Below are positions 18,699-27,985 of a stretch of 64,000 nt of DNA, piece by piece. The notes under the pieces were generated by a model, which was not told the origin of the DNA, did not search any database, and saw only the letters and a program-made list of their open reading frames with translations. The stretch is from contig NZ_JALCZU010000008.1 of NCBI RefSeq assembly GCF_023522835.1, forward strand, positions 164,755 to 228,754. Direction: 5' to 3'. The position numbers and the translations under genes are program-made. Source of the stretch: Oceanobacillus saliphilus. GTDB lineage: Bacteria; Bacillota; Bacilli; Bacillales; Amphibacillaceae. How positions within the stretch are numbered: position 1 is the first letter of the stretch; every line of letters begins with the position of its first letter.

Positions 18699-20083
18699 AT
18701 GAAGAATGTGGTGTGTTTGGAATATGGGGCCATGAGAAAGCAGCAGAATTAACTTACTACGGTTTACACGCCATGCAGCACCGCGGACAGGAAGGTGCCG
18801 GAATTGTTGTCAGTGATGGGAAAGAATTAAAAGCACATAAAGGCATGGGACTTGTCAACGATGTTTTTAAACATGCCAAGTTTGATGATTTGAGCGGCCG
18901 AGTGGCTGTCGGGCATGTACGCTATCCTACACAAGGTGGGAGAGGACTGGAAAATATTCAACCTTTATTATTCCGTTCCCAAACCGGTGGGATGGCACTC
19001 GCCCATAATGGTAACCTCATGAATGCACATAAACTGCGGGGAGAGCTGGAGAACGAAGGTAGTATCCTGCAAACCTCTTCTGATACGGAAGTTCTTGCTC
19101 ATTTAATTAAGCGGAACGGCAATATTACAAATGAAGAAACCATTTCAAATGCATTGAATCAGGTTGTTGGTGCCTATGCCTATCTCATCCTTAAAGAAGA
19201 TAAAATGTACGCTGCACTGGACCCAGCCGGAATTCGCCCATTATCCATCGGGAGACTAGGTGATGCTTATGTTGTAGCCTCGGAAACGTGTGCATTTGAC
19301 CAAATTGGGGCAACTTTTGAAAGAGAAGTCTTACCTGGCGAACTTGTCACAATTAGCGACGAAGGCATGAAATCAACAAGATTTGCTCCGCGTTATGGCC
19401 GGAAAATGTGTGCGATGGAATATGTGTATTTATCCAGACCTGATAGTGATCTGAATTACGTTAATGTTCATGCATCCCGTAAACGGATGGGAATTGAATT
19501 GGCAAAAGAATCTCCGATCGATGCAGATATTGTTGTCGGTGTTCCGGATTCGAGTATATCTGCCGCAATCGGATATGCTGAAGAGAGTGGATTGCCATAT
19601 GAAATGGGTATTATTAAGAACCGTTATGTTGGAAGGACATTCATCCAACCTTCCCAGGAGCTTCGCGAATTAGGTGTGAAGATGAAGCTTTCACCAGTAC
19701 GCGGTATTGTGGAAGGTAAGCGCATTGTCATGATTGATGATTCGATTGTAAGAGGAACGACTAGTCGACGTATTGTACAGATGTTAAAGGATGCAGGTGC
19801 GAAAGAGGTTCACGTACGGATTGCCTCACCATCCATTGAGCACCCATGTTACTACGGCATTGATATGTCCACAAGAAAAGAATTGATCGCTGCCAATAAC
19901 ACGGTAGATGAAATTCGCGAAATAATCGGAGCTGACAGTGTTGCTTATTTATCGGCAAAAGGTCTTGAAGATGCAATTGTAAAAGACAAAACAATTAATC
20001 AGGGCGTATGCATGGCATGTATGACAGGAGAATATCCTGTGATGGAAGAAGGAGAAGCGGAAATTAACTATACTAGATGCTAA
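18674..20083 (+). CDS. purF: amidophosphoribosyltransferase precursor
   Basis: 469 residues from ATG 18674, the start giving the Bacillus-type 11-residue propeptide [11 protein letters not shown] before the N-terminal nucleophile Cys (CGVFGIWG). GGAGGGG lies upstream; the in-frame ATG 18656 would add six residues inside purL and is less likely. The PRPP motif is [13 protein letters not shown]. Cysteines in [15 protein letters not shown] and GVCMACM are where Bacillus PurF holds its 4Fe-4S cluster. It catalyses the first committed step of purine synthesis. Confidence 0.95.
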   Translation: MLAEIKGINEECGVFGIWGHEKAAELTYYGLHAMQHRGQEGAGIVVSDGKELKAHKGMGLVNDVFKHAKFDDLSGRVAVGHVRYPTQGGRGLENIQPLLFRSQTGGMALAHNGNLMNAHKLRGELENEGSILQTSSDTEVLAHLIKRNGNITNEETISNALNQVVGAYAYLILKEDKMYAALDPAGIRPLSIGRLGDAYVVASETCAFDQIGATFEREVLPGELVTISDEGMKSTRFAPRYGRKMCAMEYVYLSRPDSDLNYVNVHASRKRMGIELAKESPIDADIVVGVPDSSISAAIGYAEESGLPYEMGIIKNRYVGRTFIQPSQELRELGVKMKLSPVRGIVEGKRIVMIDDSIVRGTTSRRIVQMLKDAGAKEVHVRIASPSIEHPCYYGIDMSTRKELIAANNTVDEIREIIGADSVAYLSAKGLEDAIVKDKTINQGVCMACMTGEYPVMEEGEAEINYTRC

Positions 20084-20167
20084 ATCAGCAGTGGATTTCT
20101 TTTTTCCCTTTTAAAAGGCTCTTTTCCTAATGATTGCTGTTTTGTAATTCTCGCCGTTGATATAAAG

Positions 20168-20260
20168 TGCGACATATGCGAAGCCGTATAAGCAACTTCG
20201 GCAACCACTCTGGGAAATACACTGCGCTTTTGAAGTGTATATGGGCTAGGGTTGCCGAAG
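20168..20260. repeat. dispersed hairpin-forming intergenic repeat, copy 2 (inside pur operon)
   Basis: Near-perfect nested palindrome: outer 11-bp arms CTTCGGCAACC (20196-20206) and GGTTGCCGAAG (20250-20260), inner arms ATACACT (20217-20223) and AGTGTAT (20234-20240). It shares TGCGACAT and GGAAATACACTGCGCT with the copy at 9433. It fills the only long gap in the operon (purF-purM, 350 bp). There is no T-run after the stem. The rest of the gap shows no gene. Confidence 0.7.
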
Positions 20261-20433
20261 TAACTTGTTTCCATTAACTGATTAGAAATCTAATATAGTT
20301 GAAGTTACACTGCAAACTACAAATTTTGGGACAAAAACAACAGTGGGATGTTATCGCAGTTCCAATCTTCAAGAAAATAGCCTTTTAAAAAAGCCTGCTA
20401 ATCAATAATCAATCATGTGAGGATGTGTCAAGC

Positions 20434-21453
20434 ATGTCAGATGTATATAAAAATGCTGGAGTAGACGTGGAAAAAGGCTACGAAGCTGTAGAACGAATGA
20501 AAAAGCATATAGCCAAAACCACGCGACCAGAAGTACTTGGTGGAATCGGATCGTTTGCTGGGTTATTTGACCTTTCCGGATTTAACTATAGAGAACCTGT
20601 CATGGTATCGGGAACAGACGGAGTAGGAACAAAATTAAAACTTGCCTTTGAATTGAATAAACATGATTCAGTTGGGATTGATCTTGTAGCAATGTGTGCC
20701 AATGACATCGTTGCCCAAGGTGCCGAGCCTCTGTTTTTCCTTGATTACATTGCATGTGGGAGAAATGAGCCAGAAATGATTGAACAGATTGTAGCTGGAG
20801 TCTCAGAGGGATGTGTTGCAGCGGGGGCAGCGCTCATCGGTGGAGAGACAGCAGAAATGCCGGGAATGTACCAAGAAGATGAATATGACCTGGCTGGTTT
20901 TGTTGTCGGGATTGCAGAAAAATCAAAGCTAGTGACCGGAGAAACGATTGAAGCCGGGGACAGCGTGATTGGTCTGAGTTCCAGTGGTATTCATTCGAAT
21001 GGTTATTCTCTCGTCCGTAAGATTATTGAAGGTATGGACTTAAAAGAAAGCTACGAAGGTCTATCAGATACGCTTGGTAATACGGTAATGACACCTACAA
21101 AAATTTACGCGAAGCCAGTTGCTGCAGTTTTAAAGGAAACGAATGTAAAAGGTATTTCTCATATTACCGGTGGCGGATTTTATGAAAACTTCCCGCGTAT
21201 GATGCCAAATGGTTTAGGTGTGGAATTGAGTAAGGAAAGCTGGAACGTCCCTGAGATCTTCAAGTTCCTTCAGAAAAAAGGAAATATTCCCGAAAAGGAT
21301 ATGTATGGTGTATTCAATATGGGAATTGGCATGGCGCTTGTTGTTTCTGAAAAAGATGTCAATCAAACACTTGAAATTTTGCAGGGAAATGGTGAGGATG
21401 CAGCAGTAATCGGCAAGGTTGTTCCAAACGAAGGAGTGCACTTTTCATCATGA
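20434..21453 (+). CDS. purM: phosphoribosylformylglycinamidine cyclo-ligase
   Basis: 339 residues from ATG 20434. The alternative in-frame GTG at 20425 is too close to the GAGG, and the [13 protein letters not shown] start matches the family. The signature [13 protein letters not shown] is at about residues 58-70, followed by [19 protein letters not shown]. It closes the imidazole ring to give AIR. A gap of 350 bp containing a hairpin repeat separates it from purF, unlike the other tightly joined genes. It overlaps purN by 4 bp. Confidence 0.95.
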   Translation: MSDVYKNAGVDVEKGYEAVERMKKHIAKTTRPEVLGGIGSFAGLFDLSGFNYREPVMVSGTDGVGTKLKLAFELNKHDSVGIDLVAMCANDIVAQGAEPLFFLDYIACGRNEPEMIEQIVAGVSEGCVAAGAALIGGETAEMPGMYQEDEYDLAGFVVGIAEKSKLVTGETIEAGDSVIGLSSSGIHSNGYSLVRKIIEGMDLKESYEGLSDTLGNTVMTPTKIYAKPVAAVLKETNVKGISHITGGGFYENFPRMMPNGLGVELSKESWNVPEIFKFLQKKGNIPEKDMYGVFNMGIGMALVVSEKDVNQTLEILQGNGEDAAVIGKVVPNEGVHFSS

Positions 21454-22010
21454 GCAAAGTGAAAGCAGCAGTATTTGCTTCTGGTAGCGGGAGTAACTTT
21501 CAGGCAATAATGGAAACAAACGATCTCGCCTGTGATGTTGTACTTCTAGTCTGTGATAAACCGGGTGCAGGCGTGCTGGAAAAAGCAAAAAAGTACGGGG
21601 TACCATCGTTCGTATTCGAACCGAAACAGTTCGCTTCCAAAGCAGAGTATGAAAAACTAATCGTACAAAAGCTTCAAGAGTCAGGAGTTACATGGGTTTT
21701 CCTTGCAGGCTATATGCGAATTGCAGGGCCAACTTTACTGGAGGCTTATGAAGGGAAAATCGTAAATATCCATCCCTCCCTCCTTCCTGATTTTCCAGGT
21801 ATCGATGCAATTGGACAAGCCTTTAAAGCCAATGTTGACGTAACCGGAGTGACGGTTCACTTCATTGATGCAGGAATTGATACAGGACCCATTATTGCAC
21901 AGGAGCCAGTTGACATATTAAAGGAAGATACAGAGACATCTTTGAAGGAACGCATACAAAAAGTGGAACATGAGCTGTATCCACGTGTAATCAATCAACT
22001 TCTACAATAA
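21450..22010 (+). CDS. purN: phosphoribosylglycinamide formyltransferase
   Basis: 186 residues. [12 protein letters not shown] binds phosphate; the catalytic Asn/His are in [14 protein letters not shown], and Asp in [10 protein letters not shown]. The usual PGKDAIGQA appears as PGIDAIGQA. It transfers formyl from 10-formyl-THF to GAR. 16 bp before purH. Confidence 0.95.
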   Translation: MSKVKAAVFASGSGSNFQAIMETNDLACDVVLLVCDKPGAGVLEKAKKYGVPSFVFEPKQFASKAEYEKLIVQKLQESGVTWVFLAGYMRIAGPTLLEAYEGKIVNIHPSLLPDFPGIDAIGQAFKANVDVTGVTVHFIDAGIDTGPIIAQEPVDILKEDTETSLKERIQKVEHELYPRVINQLLQ

Positions 22011-22026
22011 AAGTGAGGGATATGCA

Positions 22027-23559
22027 ATGAGTAAAAGAGCGCTGATCAGTGTTTCCGATAAAACGAATATTGAGGAATTTGCCAAAGGCCTCGTCCAAGC
22101 AGGCTATGAGGTCATTTCTACTGGTGGTACATTACGCGCATTGGTGAATGCAGGTATTGAAGCGAAAGCTGTAGATGAAATTACGGGCTTTCCTGAAATT
22201 ATGGATGGCCGTGTGAAAACATTGCATCCACTAATCCATGGTGGATTGCTTGGAAAACGTTCCAATCCGGATCATATGAAGCAAATGGAAGCAAACAATA
22301 TTGCTCCAATTGATATCGTCGTCGTTAACTTATATCCTTTCAAACAGACATTGGAAAAAGACGGCGTATCAAAAGAAGAAATCATTGAAAATATTGATAT
22401 CGGCGGTCCGACAATGCTTCGTTCTGCTGCAAAGAACTTTGAAGATGTTGCTGTTGTTGTGGACCCATCAGATTATGAAAGAGTACTGCAGGCAGTGCAG
22501 GCAGACAAATTGGAATTCCACCTATTACAAGAACTTGCAGCGAAAGTGTTCCGCCATACGGCCAATTATGATGCAATGATTGCCCAGTATTTCATGGGTG
22601 AAACGAAGGAAGAATTCCCTGAAACATATACCGTTACATATGAAAAAGTACAAGATCTGCGTTATGGGGAAAACCCACACCAGCAGGCAGCATTCTATAA
22701 AAATCCAATCCACAAAAGTATGAGCCTTGCTACAGCGAAACAATTGCACGGCAAGGAACTTTCCTATAACAATATTCAGGATGCAAATGCGGCATTGGAA
22801 ATTTTAGCGGAATATGATAACCCGGCAGCAGTAGCTGTTAAACATATGAATCCGTGTGGTATCGGTGTTTCTGAAACACTATCCGGTGCTTTCCAGCGTG
22901 CTTATGATGCCGACCCAATTTCTATTTTTGGAGGAATCGTAGCATGCAACAGGGAAATCGATGCTGCCACCGCAGAGAAATTAAGTGAAATCTTCCTTGA
23001 AATTGTCATCGCACCAGGATTCAATGAAGAGGCACTCGAAATTTTAACAAGAAAGAAAAATATCCGACTACTTGAACTGGAATTGAAAACGAGTGACACC
23101 GTAACGAAGAAGCTTACTACTGTCAATGGTGGCGTATTAATTCAAAATAGTGACAATGGAACAGTTGCTGCAGAAGATTTGACTGTTGCTACGAAACGTC
23201 AGCCGACAGAAGAGGAAATTGAAAATCTGCTATTTGCCTGGAAAGCTGTAAAACATGTAAAATCAAATGCCATTTTACTTGCAAAAGATAACCAGACAAT
23301 TGGTGTCGGTGCTGGGCAAATGAATCGAATTGGTTCTGCAACGATCGCAATTGAACAAGCTGGCGAGAAGGCTGAGGGCGCAGTAATGGCTTCTGATGCA
23401 TTTTTCCCGATGCCAGATACAGTAGAAGCGGCGGTTAAAGCAGGCATCACTGCGATTATCCAACCAGGTGGTTCTAAGCGTGACCAGGATTCCATCGCTG
23501 TATGTGATGAACATGGAATCGCAATGGTATTTACAGGAATGCGTCACTTTAAACATTAA
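22027..23559 (+). CDS. purH: bifunctional AICAR transformylase / IMP cyclohydrolase
   Basis: 510 residues with the two expected domains: N-terminal MGS-like IMP cyclohydrolase (RALISVSDKTNIEEFA, GRVKTLHPLIHGG) and C-terminal transformylase with the Lys-His pair in AVKHMNPCGIG. It performs the last two steps to IMP. A strong hairpin follows at 23566, before purD. Confidence 0.97.
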   Translation: MSKRALISVSDKTNIEEFAKGLVQAGYEVISTGGTLRALVNAGIEAKAVDEITGFPEIMDGRVKTLHPLIHGGLLGKRSNPDHMKQMEANNIAPIDIVVVNLYPFKQTLEKDGVSKEEIIENIDIGGPTMLRSAAKNFEDVAVVVDPSDYERVLQAVQADKLEFHLLQELAAKVFRHTANYDAMIAQYFMGETKEEFPETYTVTYEKVQDLRYGENPHQQAAFYKNPIHKSMSLATAKQLHGKELSYNNIQDANAALEILAEYDNPAAVAVKHMNPCGIGVSETLSGAFQRAYDADPISIFGGIVACNREIDAATAEKLSEIFLEIVIAPGFNEEALEILTRKKNIRLLELELKTSDTVTKKLTTVNGGVLIQNSDNGTVAAEDLTVATKRQPTEEEIENLLFAWKAVKHVKSNAILLAKDNQTIGVGAGQMNRIGSATIAIEQAGEKAEGAVMASDAFFPMPDTVEAAVKAGITAIIQPGGSKRDQDSIAVCDEHGIAMVFTGMRHFKH

Positions 23560-23565
23560 AATGTC

Positions 23566-23599
23566 CATCAGGAAGTTACCAACTCGGTACTTCCTGATG
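23566..23599 (+). terminator. purH-purD intercistronic hairpin
   Basis: A perfect 10-bp stem CATCAGGAAG / CTTCCTGATG with a 14-nt loop between purH and purD. It has only a CTTTG tail, so it probably attenuates or protects mRNA rather than terminating fully. Confidence 0.6.
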
Positions 23600-23620
23600 C
23601 TTTGAATAGGAGGTTTTCCC

Positions 23621-24868
23621 ATGAATGTACTAGTAGTCGGACGGGGTGGACGGGAACATAGCATTGTGATGAAACTTGCAGAAAGTGACCAGGTCAGCAA
23701 TCTTTATGCTGCCCCAGGCAATGGCGGGATTCAGGAGCAGGCGGTTTGTGTGAACATTGATGAAATGGATATCGAAGGTTTAATTGACTTTGCTAAAGAA
23801 AATGCAGTTGACCTCACTGTTGTCGGTCCGGAAAACCCATTGAATGCAGGAATTGCCGATCGTTTTCAGGAAGAGGGATTACGGGTGTTTGCACCTACAA
23901 AAGAAGCAGCTCTTCTGGAAGGAAGCAAGAGCTTTGCAAAAGAATTTATGAAGAAATATGATGTTCCAACTGCGGATTATGCGGTATTTACCGATCCACA
24001 GGAGGCGAAGACATATATTGAAGAAAAAGGTGCTCCGATTGTTATCAAAGCGGACGGTCTTGCAGCAGGTAAAGGTGTTATCGTAGCTTTGACAAAAGAA
24101 GAAGCATTGCAGGCTGTAGATGATATGCTCGTTTCGAAAGCTTTCGCAGGTGCTGGAGCAACTGTTGTCATTGAAGAGTTTCTGGAAGGGAAAGAATTCT
24201 CTCTGATGGCTTTCGTTCATGGAAATCAAGTATTTCCGATGGTAACCGCAAGAGATCATAAACGTGCTTTTGATAATGATCAGGGGCCGAACACTGGTGG
24301 GATGGGTGCCTTTGCGCCAGTTCCAGATGTAACGCAAGAACACCTTGATTTTTCCATGGAACAAATTTTGCAAAAAACGGCTGATGGAATGATAAAAGAA
24401 GGTCGTACGTTTACGGGGATTTTATATGCTGGATTAATCATGACTTCCAATGGACCAAAAGTTATTGAATTTAATACACGATTTGGTGATCCTGAAACAC
24501 AGGTTGTTCTGCCGTTATTGAAGAATGATTTGGTTCAAGTTTTTACGGATGTACTAGATGGGAAAAATCCTAATCTCAGATGGGAAGATCAGGCTTGTGT
24601 AGGAGTGGTACTGGCATCTGCTGGATATCCGGGATCCTATGAAAAAGGGATTCCGATTCCCGAATTTAATCAGGGTGAGAATACATTTATTGTTCATGCT
24701 GGTACAAAACAGACAGGTACATCCATTGTTTCTGATGGTGGACGAGTATTGCTTGCGGGTGCTAAAGCAGATGAACTGGCAGCTGCTGCACAAAGCGTGT
24801 ATGAAATCCTTGAACATGCAACTATTACCGAAGCATTTTTCTATAGAAAAGATATTGGCAAACAGTAA
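23621..24868 (+). CDS. purD: phosphoribosylamine--glycine ligase
   Basis: 415 residues, ATP-grasp enzyme: VVGRGGREHSI at the N terminus, KADGLAAGKGVIVA in the ATP-grasp domain, and the GARS signature region RFGDPETQV at about residue 290. It makes GAR from phosphoribosylamine, glycine and ATP. Last gene of the operon, preceded by AGGAGG and followed by the terminator at 24963. Confidence 0.96.
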   Translation: MNVLVVGRGGREHSIVMKLAESDQVSNLYAAPGNGGIQEQAVCVNIDEMDIEGLIDFAKENAVDLTVVGPENPLNAGIADRFQEEGLRVFAPTKEAALLEGSKSFAKEFMKKYDVPTADYAVFTDPQEAKTYIEEKGAPIVIKADGLAAGKGVIVALTKEEALQAVDDMLVSKAFAGAGATVVIEEFLEGKEFSLMAFVHGNQVFPMVTARDHKRAFDNDQGPNTGGMGAFAPVPDVTQEHLDFSMEQILQKTADGMIKEGRTFTGILYAGLIMTSNGPKVIEFNTRFGDPETQVVLPLLKNDLVQVFTDVLDGKNPNLRWEDQACVGVVLASAGYPGSYEKGIPIPEFNQGENTFIVHAGTKQTGTSIVSDGGRVLLAGAKADELAAAAQSVYEILEHATITEAFFYRKDIGKQ

Positions 24869-24962
24869 CTCGAAAAAAGAACCACTCTACCCAAGGTAAA
24901 GGGTCCGTTTTAAGGTTCAAAACACGAATTAAATAATTAAATTAACTTACAAATTATATAAG

Positions 24963-24999
24963 AAAAGCTCTGCTTTGCATTTTAGCAGAGCTTTTAGCA
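24963..24999. terminator. purine operon terminator, probably bidirectional
   Basis: A perfect 12-bp stem AAAAGCTCTGCT / AGCAGAGCTTTT with a 9-nt loop, giving T-rich tails in both directions, 95 bp after purD. Confidence 0.85.
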
Positions 25000-25096
25000 T
25001 TATATCAAACAAGGTTTATATCGCTTATTAAAATCAATTTTACTTATGGATATTATTAATATTTTAGACATACATATTTTGTTAAACTTAATTATA

Positions 25097-25141
25097 AGAT
25101 TGTGAAGAAATTTAAACTAACGGACAGGTTGTTTAAGAGGA
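25097..25141 (+). repeat. intergenic repeat, module B (GGGCAG-loop hairpin)
   Basis: GATTGTGAAG..TTTAAACTAAC-GGACAG-GTTGTTTAAGA forms a short stem and matches the copies in the 52-64 kb zone (compare 52321 and 58493). It lies 80 bp before the MaoC-like gene. Confidence 0.6.
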
Positions 25142-25222
25142 AAAAATAGTACCAACTCTTAACAACAGATGTTAAAATTGGATTAAGTACTAGGGTTAAC
25201 TAATAATTAAGAGGTGTTTTGT

Positions 25223-25648
25223 ATGAAGTTAGATGAATTTACAATTGGAGATGTCTTCGAAACTAAATCACATAAATTAACAAAAGAGGATATTGTGAGG
25301 TTTGCAGGTGAATTTGACCCCCAATATATGCATTTGGATGAGGAAAAAGCAAATCAGGGAAGATTTAATGGAATCATTGCTTCTGGAATGCATACATTGG
25401 CTATTTCATTTAAGTTATGGGTTGAGGAAGGTAGGTATGGTGAAGAGGTTATTGCTGGAACAAGAATGAATAATATTAAATTTATAAAGCCAGTGTATCC
25501 TGATGATGAACTACATATCATTGTTGAGGTTATTGATAAAAAAGCAATAAAGAATGAATCGGGTCTCCTTACGGTATTGTTATCTACTTTCAATGATAGG
25601 GAAGAAAAAGTTTTTGAGGGTGAATTAACTGTATTGATAAAGCGATGA
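25223..25648 (+). CDS. MaoC/hot-dog-fold dehydratase-like protein
   Basis: 141 residues from ATG 25223; AGAGGTG six bases upstream decides against the GTG nine bases earlier. The MaoC-like pattern is EDIVRFAGEFDPQYMHLDEEKANQ, with Asp and His in the catalytic places, then GIIASGMHTLAI and KPVYPDDELH. Likely an (R)-enoyl-CoA hydratase or an acyl-CoA-binding relative. It stands alone between the purine operon and a lipoprotein gene, in a small insert with repeat modules on both sides, so its partner genes are unknown. It is clearly different from the 465 protein. Confidence 0.8.
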   Translation: MKLDEFTIGDVFETKSHKLTKEDIVRFAGEFDPQYMHLDEEKANQGRFNGIIASGMHTLAISFKLWVEEGRYGEEVIAGTRMNNIKFIKPVYPDDELHIIVEVIDKKAIKNESGLLTVLLSTFNDREEKVFEGELTVLIKR

Positions 25649-25699
25649 AGGTTATGTTGTATCTTTGATGATGAAGAACACAATCGATAACTAAACTGT

Positions 25700-25760
25700 T
25701 GCTTTAGAATAGAACAAAGTGTGATTACTCTTATTGAATAGTCGCACCCGTTCGTTTATG
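25700..25760 (-). repeat. intergenic repeat, module A, inverted copy
   Basis: On the minus strand it reads CGAACGGGTGCGAC-TATTCAATAAGAG, matching the AACTAACGGGTGC..TCAA.AAGAA copies at 53-63 kb. It lies between the MaoC-like gene and the lipoprotein gene. Confidence 0.5.
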
Positions 25761-25853
25761 TATAGGTTTTCACAAATTTTATTCAGAAGCAAATAGTGGA
25801 ACTTTTTTCTACCTTGATTCGTATAGTTAGTATACAAAAAAGGGGGAATTGTA

Positions 25854-26429
25854 TTGAAAATGAGATCATCACTTTTAGCCATTATTATTATAGGTATATT
25901 ATCAGCTTGTTCATCCGATCCTTCACTCGAACTTGTCGATGCGAATGTTGATATTGTTAAAGATAAAAATTTACTTGGTTCAATTGGGATTACTGAAGGA
26001 GAAAGACAGGGAGAAGAGTTGGTACCAACGGCTTTATATTATGAGTTCACCATTAAAAATACAGGCAATAAAACAGTAGGTATTAGGGGTGTTGATAAAG
26101 GAATTAGTATTACGATTGAGCCAAAAGACAAATTGAAAATGGTATCAGAAGACGTAATAGGCTTCAACATTTATAATCCTGAAGATTATAACGAGAGCGG
26201 AGTAGGGTTTGGTCATAAAATTCAGCCAGTTCTTAAATCTGACCAAAATGGAAAGTTTACTCTCTACTACGAATTAGGTGTAAGTGAAGAAAACCCCCAA
26301 GTTCCCCTTCTTGTACCTACAAAGGAGAAATTAGATGAGCTTAAAGAGAATGCATTTAATGCTTTTTTTGTTGTAACAGTCGAAAATGAAGAAGTAGCAA
26401 GATTTGATTTGAATAAACCTAAGAATTAA
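25854..26429 (+). CDS. putative lipoprotein, paralogue 1 of an unknown family
   Basis: 191 residues from TTG 25854, preferred because GGGGG lies seven bases upstream while the next ATG is 13 away. The signal peptide ends in LSAC (lipobox), and the mature part begins SSDPSLELVDANVDIVKDKN. There are no catalytic motifs; the segment EFTIKNTGNKTVGI suggests a beta-sandwich of the kind found in surface lipoproteins. It is strikingly close to the protein at 54492, with long identical runs such as VSEDVIGFNIYNPEDYNES. It has its own RBS and apparently its own unit. Function unknown. Confidence 0.8.
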   Translation: MKMRSSLLAIIIIGILSACSSDPSLELVDANVDIVKDKNLLGSIGITEGERQGEELVPTALYYEFTIKNTGNKTVGIRGVDKGISITIEPKDKLKMVSEDVIGFNIYNPEDYNESGVGFGHKIQPVLKSDQNGKFTLYYELGVSEENPQVPLLVPTKEKLDELKENAFNAFFVVTVENEEVARFDLNKPKN

Positions 26430-26644
26430 CTTATTAAACAAGCTAGTGAAGTTTTATACAAGAAGATTATCATCTAAATAAACTTTTTCTTGATCTGTCA
26501 TATCGGAAAATTTCGATTTTTATAATGGGTAATTGGTATATTATATTAATATCAACTTATGTAATCTTGAACTAAAGTCTATAGCTATGTTGAATAAGCA
26601 AAAAATAACTTTTGTCATTTAAAAAACGCAGTGTGGTGATATTA

Positions 26645-26863
26645 ATGGTAGATAAAATTAAAGCCTTACCTAAAAAGGTCGTATTTGCAATAAGCTTAAC
26701 GGTAATTTTAGTGAGTCCGTTATTGTTATTTTTGTTGCAAGAATTGTTCTCATTTAGTAATTGGACTACGATGATCATACAAGGAATTGTTTTCGGTGTG
26801 GCTATACTATTCATAGTAATTGCTGCTGATAAAAAATATTCACGATTCGATAAGGAAAATTAA
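26645..26863 (+). CDS. small membrane protein of unknown function
   Basis: 72 residues from ATG 26645 behind GTGGTGAT; a longer reading upstream has no site. Two hydrophobic segments (about residues 12-34 and 40-60) follow a basic N-terminus (DKIKALPKKV), and the tail is charged. No family recognised. It stands alone between the lipoprotein and the DJ-1-like gene. Confidence 0.55.
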   Translation: MVDKIKALPKKVVFAISLTVILVSPLLLFLLQELFSFSNWTTMIIQGIVFGVAILFIVIAADKKYSRFDKEN

Positions 26864-26945
26864 CGCTTTTATGAATTAAGTAGGAGTTCCTAAGCTAAAA
26901 AGGCAAATTATATAATAAGAAGTTTTTTAAAATCTGGAGGAGATT

Positions 26946-27644
26946 ATGAAAATAATTATCTATCTTTATAATGGAATAACGATGCTTGATGCTATTGGAC
27001 CTTATGAGGTTTTAAGGAATATGGATGATGCTGAAGTATATTTTGTTGCTGAAAAAACAGGTGAAATAAAGGCTGATTCTGGCTTTATAGATATTCATGT
27101 GAAATATAGTATCGATGATATAAAAAGTGCGGATATATTAATAATACCGGGTTCAACCATAGGGTTTATGAAAGAAATGAAAAACGAGAACGTATTGAAA
27201 TGGATAAAGGAAGTAGATAAAACGACAACCTGGACGACATCTGTATGTTCAGGTTCCGTGTTACTGGCTTCAGCAGGTTTACTTACTGGATTAAAAGCAA
27301 CATCACATTGGAAGCCAATCAATCTGTTAAGTGACTTCGGAGTTACTCCCACGAGAGAAAGAGTAGTAGAGCAAGGAAAATATATAACTGCTGCAGGAGT
27401 ATCTGCAGGAATAGATATGGCTTTATATTTATCGAATAAAATGGTTGGAGAAGATGAAACGAAAGCAATTCAACTCATGATAGAATATGACCCGCAACCA
27501 ATAGTTGACTCTGGTAATTATTCGAATGCAGATGAAAAGATTATAAAATTAGCAGAGAAGAAATTAACAAAAGATGCTAAAAAAGGGCTTGGATTACTCG
27601 GTATGATAAAAAACTCCAAACATATTCTTAAAATGATGAAATAG
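26946..27644 (+). CDS. DJ-1/PfpI family protein
   Basis: 232 residues. The fold is recognised by YNGITMLDAIGPYEVL (acidic residue of the active site), the nucleophile elbow TTSVCSGSVLLASAGLLTG with Cys about residue 100, and TSHW after it. This arrangement is that of the isonitrile hydratase / AraC-amidase-like branch rather than chaperone DJ-1. It has GGAGGAG just upstream. A C-terminal basic extension (about residues 190-232) follows the core. The reaction catalysed is not known. Confidence 0.85.
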   Translation: MKIIIYLYNGITMLDAIGPYEVLRNMDDAEVYFVAEKTGEIKADSGFIDIHVKYSIDDIKSADILIIPGSTIGFMKEMKNENVLKWIKEVDKTTTWTTSVCSGSVLLASAGLLTGLKATSHWKPINLLSDFGVTPTRERVVEQGKYITAAGVSAGIDMALYLSNKMVGEDETKAIQLMIEYDPQPIVDSGNYSNADEKIIKLAEKKLTKDAKKGLGLLGMIKNSKHILKMMK

Positions 27645-27985
27645 TTGTGCTGCAACCCTTAGATGACATTAAAATCGGAATCCCCTACTAAGGATTGCTT
27701 TATTATGCTTGGATAAAAAGGATGTTCAAAAAGTACTGTAAATGACATAACGAATGGTCAGAGTGCTTATCTAATCTGTTCCTTGGAAAAGTAACCCCCC
27801 TTTCCTGACTGCGAAGGGGATGAGAAGTATTTCATGTATATACGGAAGGCTTGAACACGTGCTAAAAGATTTCAAGCTAATAGCCAACTTTATTTAAAAA
27901 ATTTAATGAGTTTGACAAAAACTTTACTTAATTAAAGCGTGATTTATGATAAGATAAAGAAAATGACTTATTGGAGAGTTGACAT
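27645..27985. other. intergenic gap with possible yerA promoter
   Basis: In 341 bp I see no gene or repeat. Near the end TTTACT (27923-27928), a 16-bp spacer and TATGAT (27945-27950) could be the yerA promoter; a TTGACA at 27912 is too far from that -10. Confidence 0.4.

Noticed and set aside
23275-23700. Antisense gene across the purH end
   Set aside because: Lies opposite two well-established purine genes and reads like an out-of-frame shadow, with no signals of its own.
27912-27950. TTGACA (27912) with TATGAT (27945) as the yerA promoter
   Set aside because: The spacer would be 27 bp; only the weaker TTTACT at 27923 has acceptable spacing.
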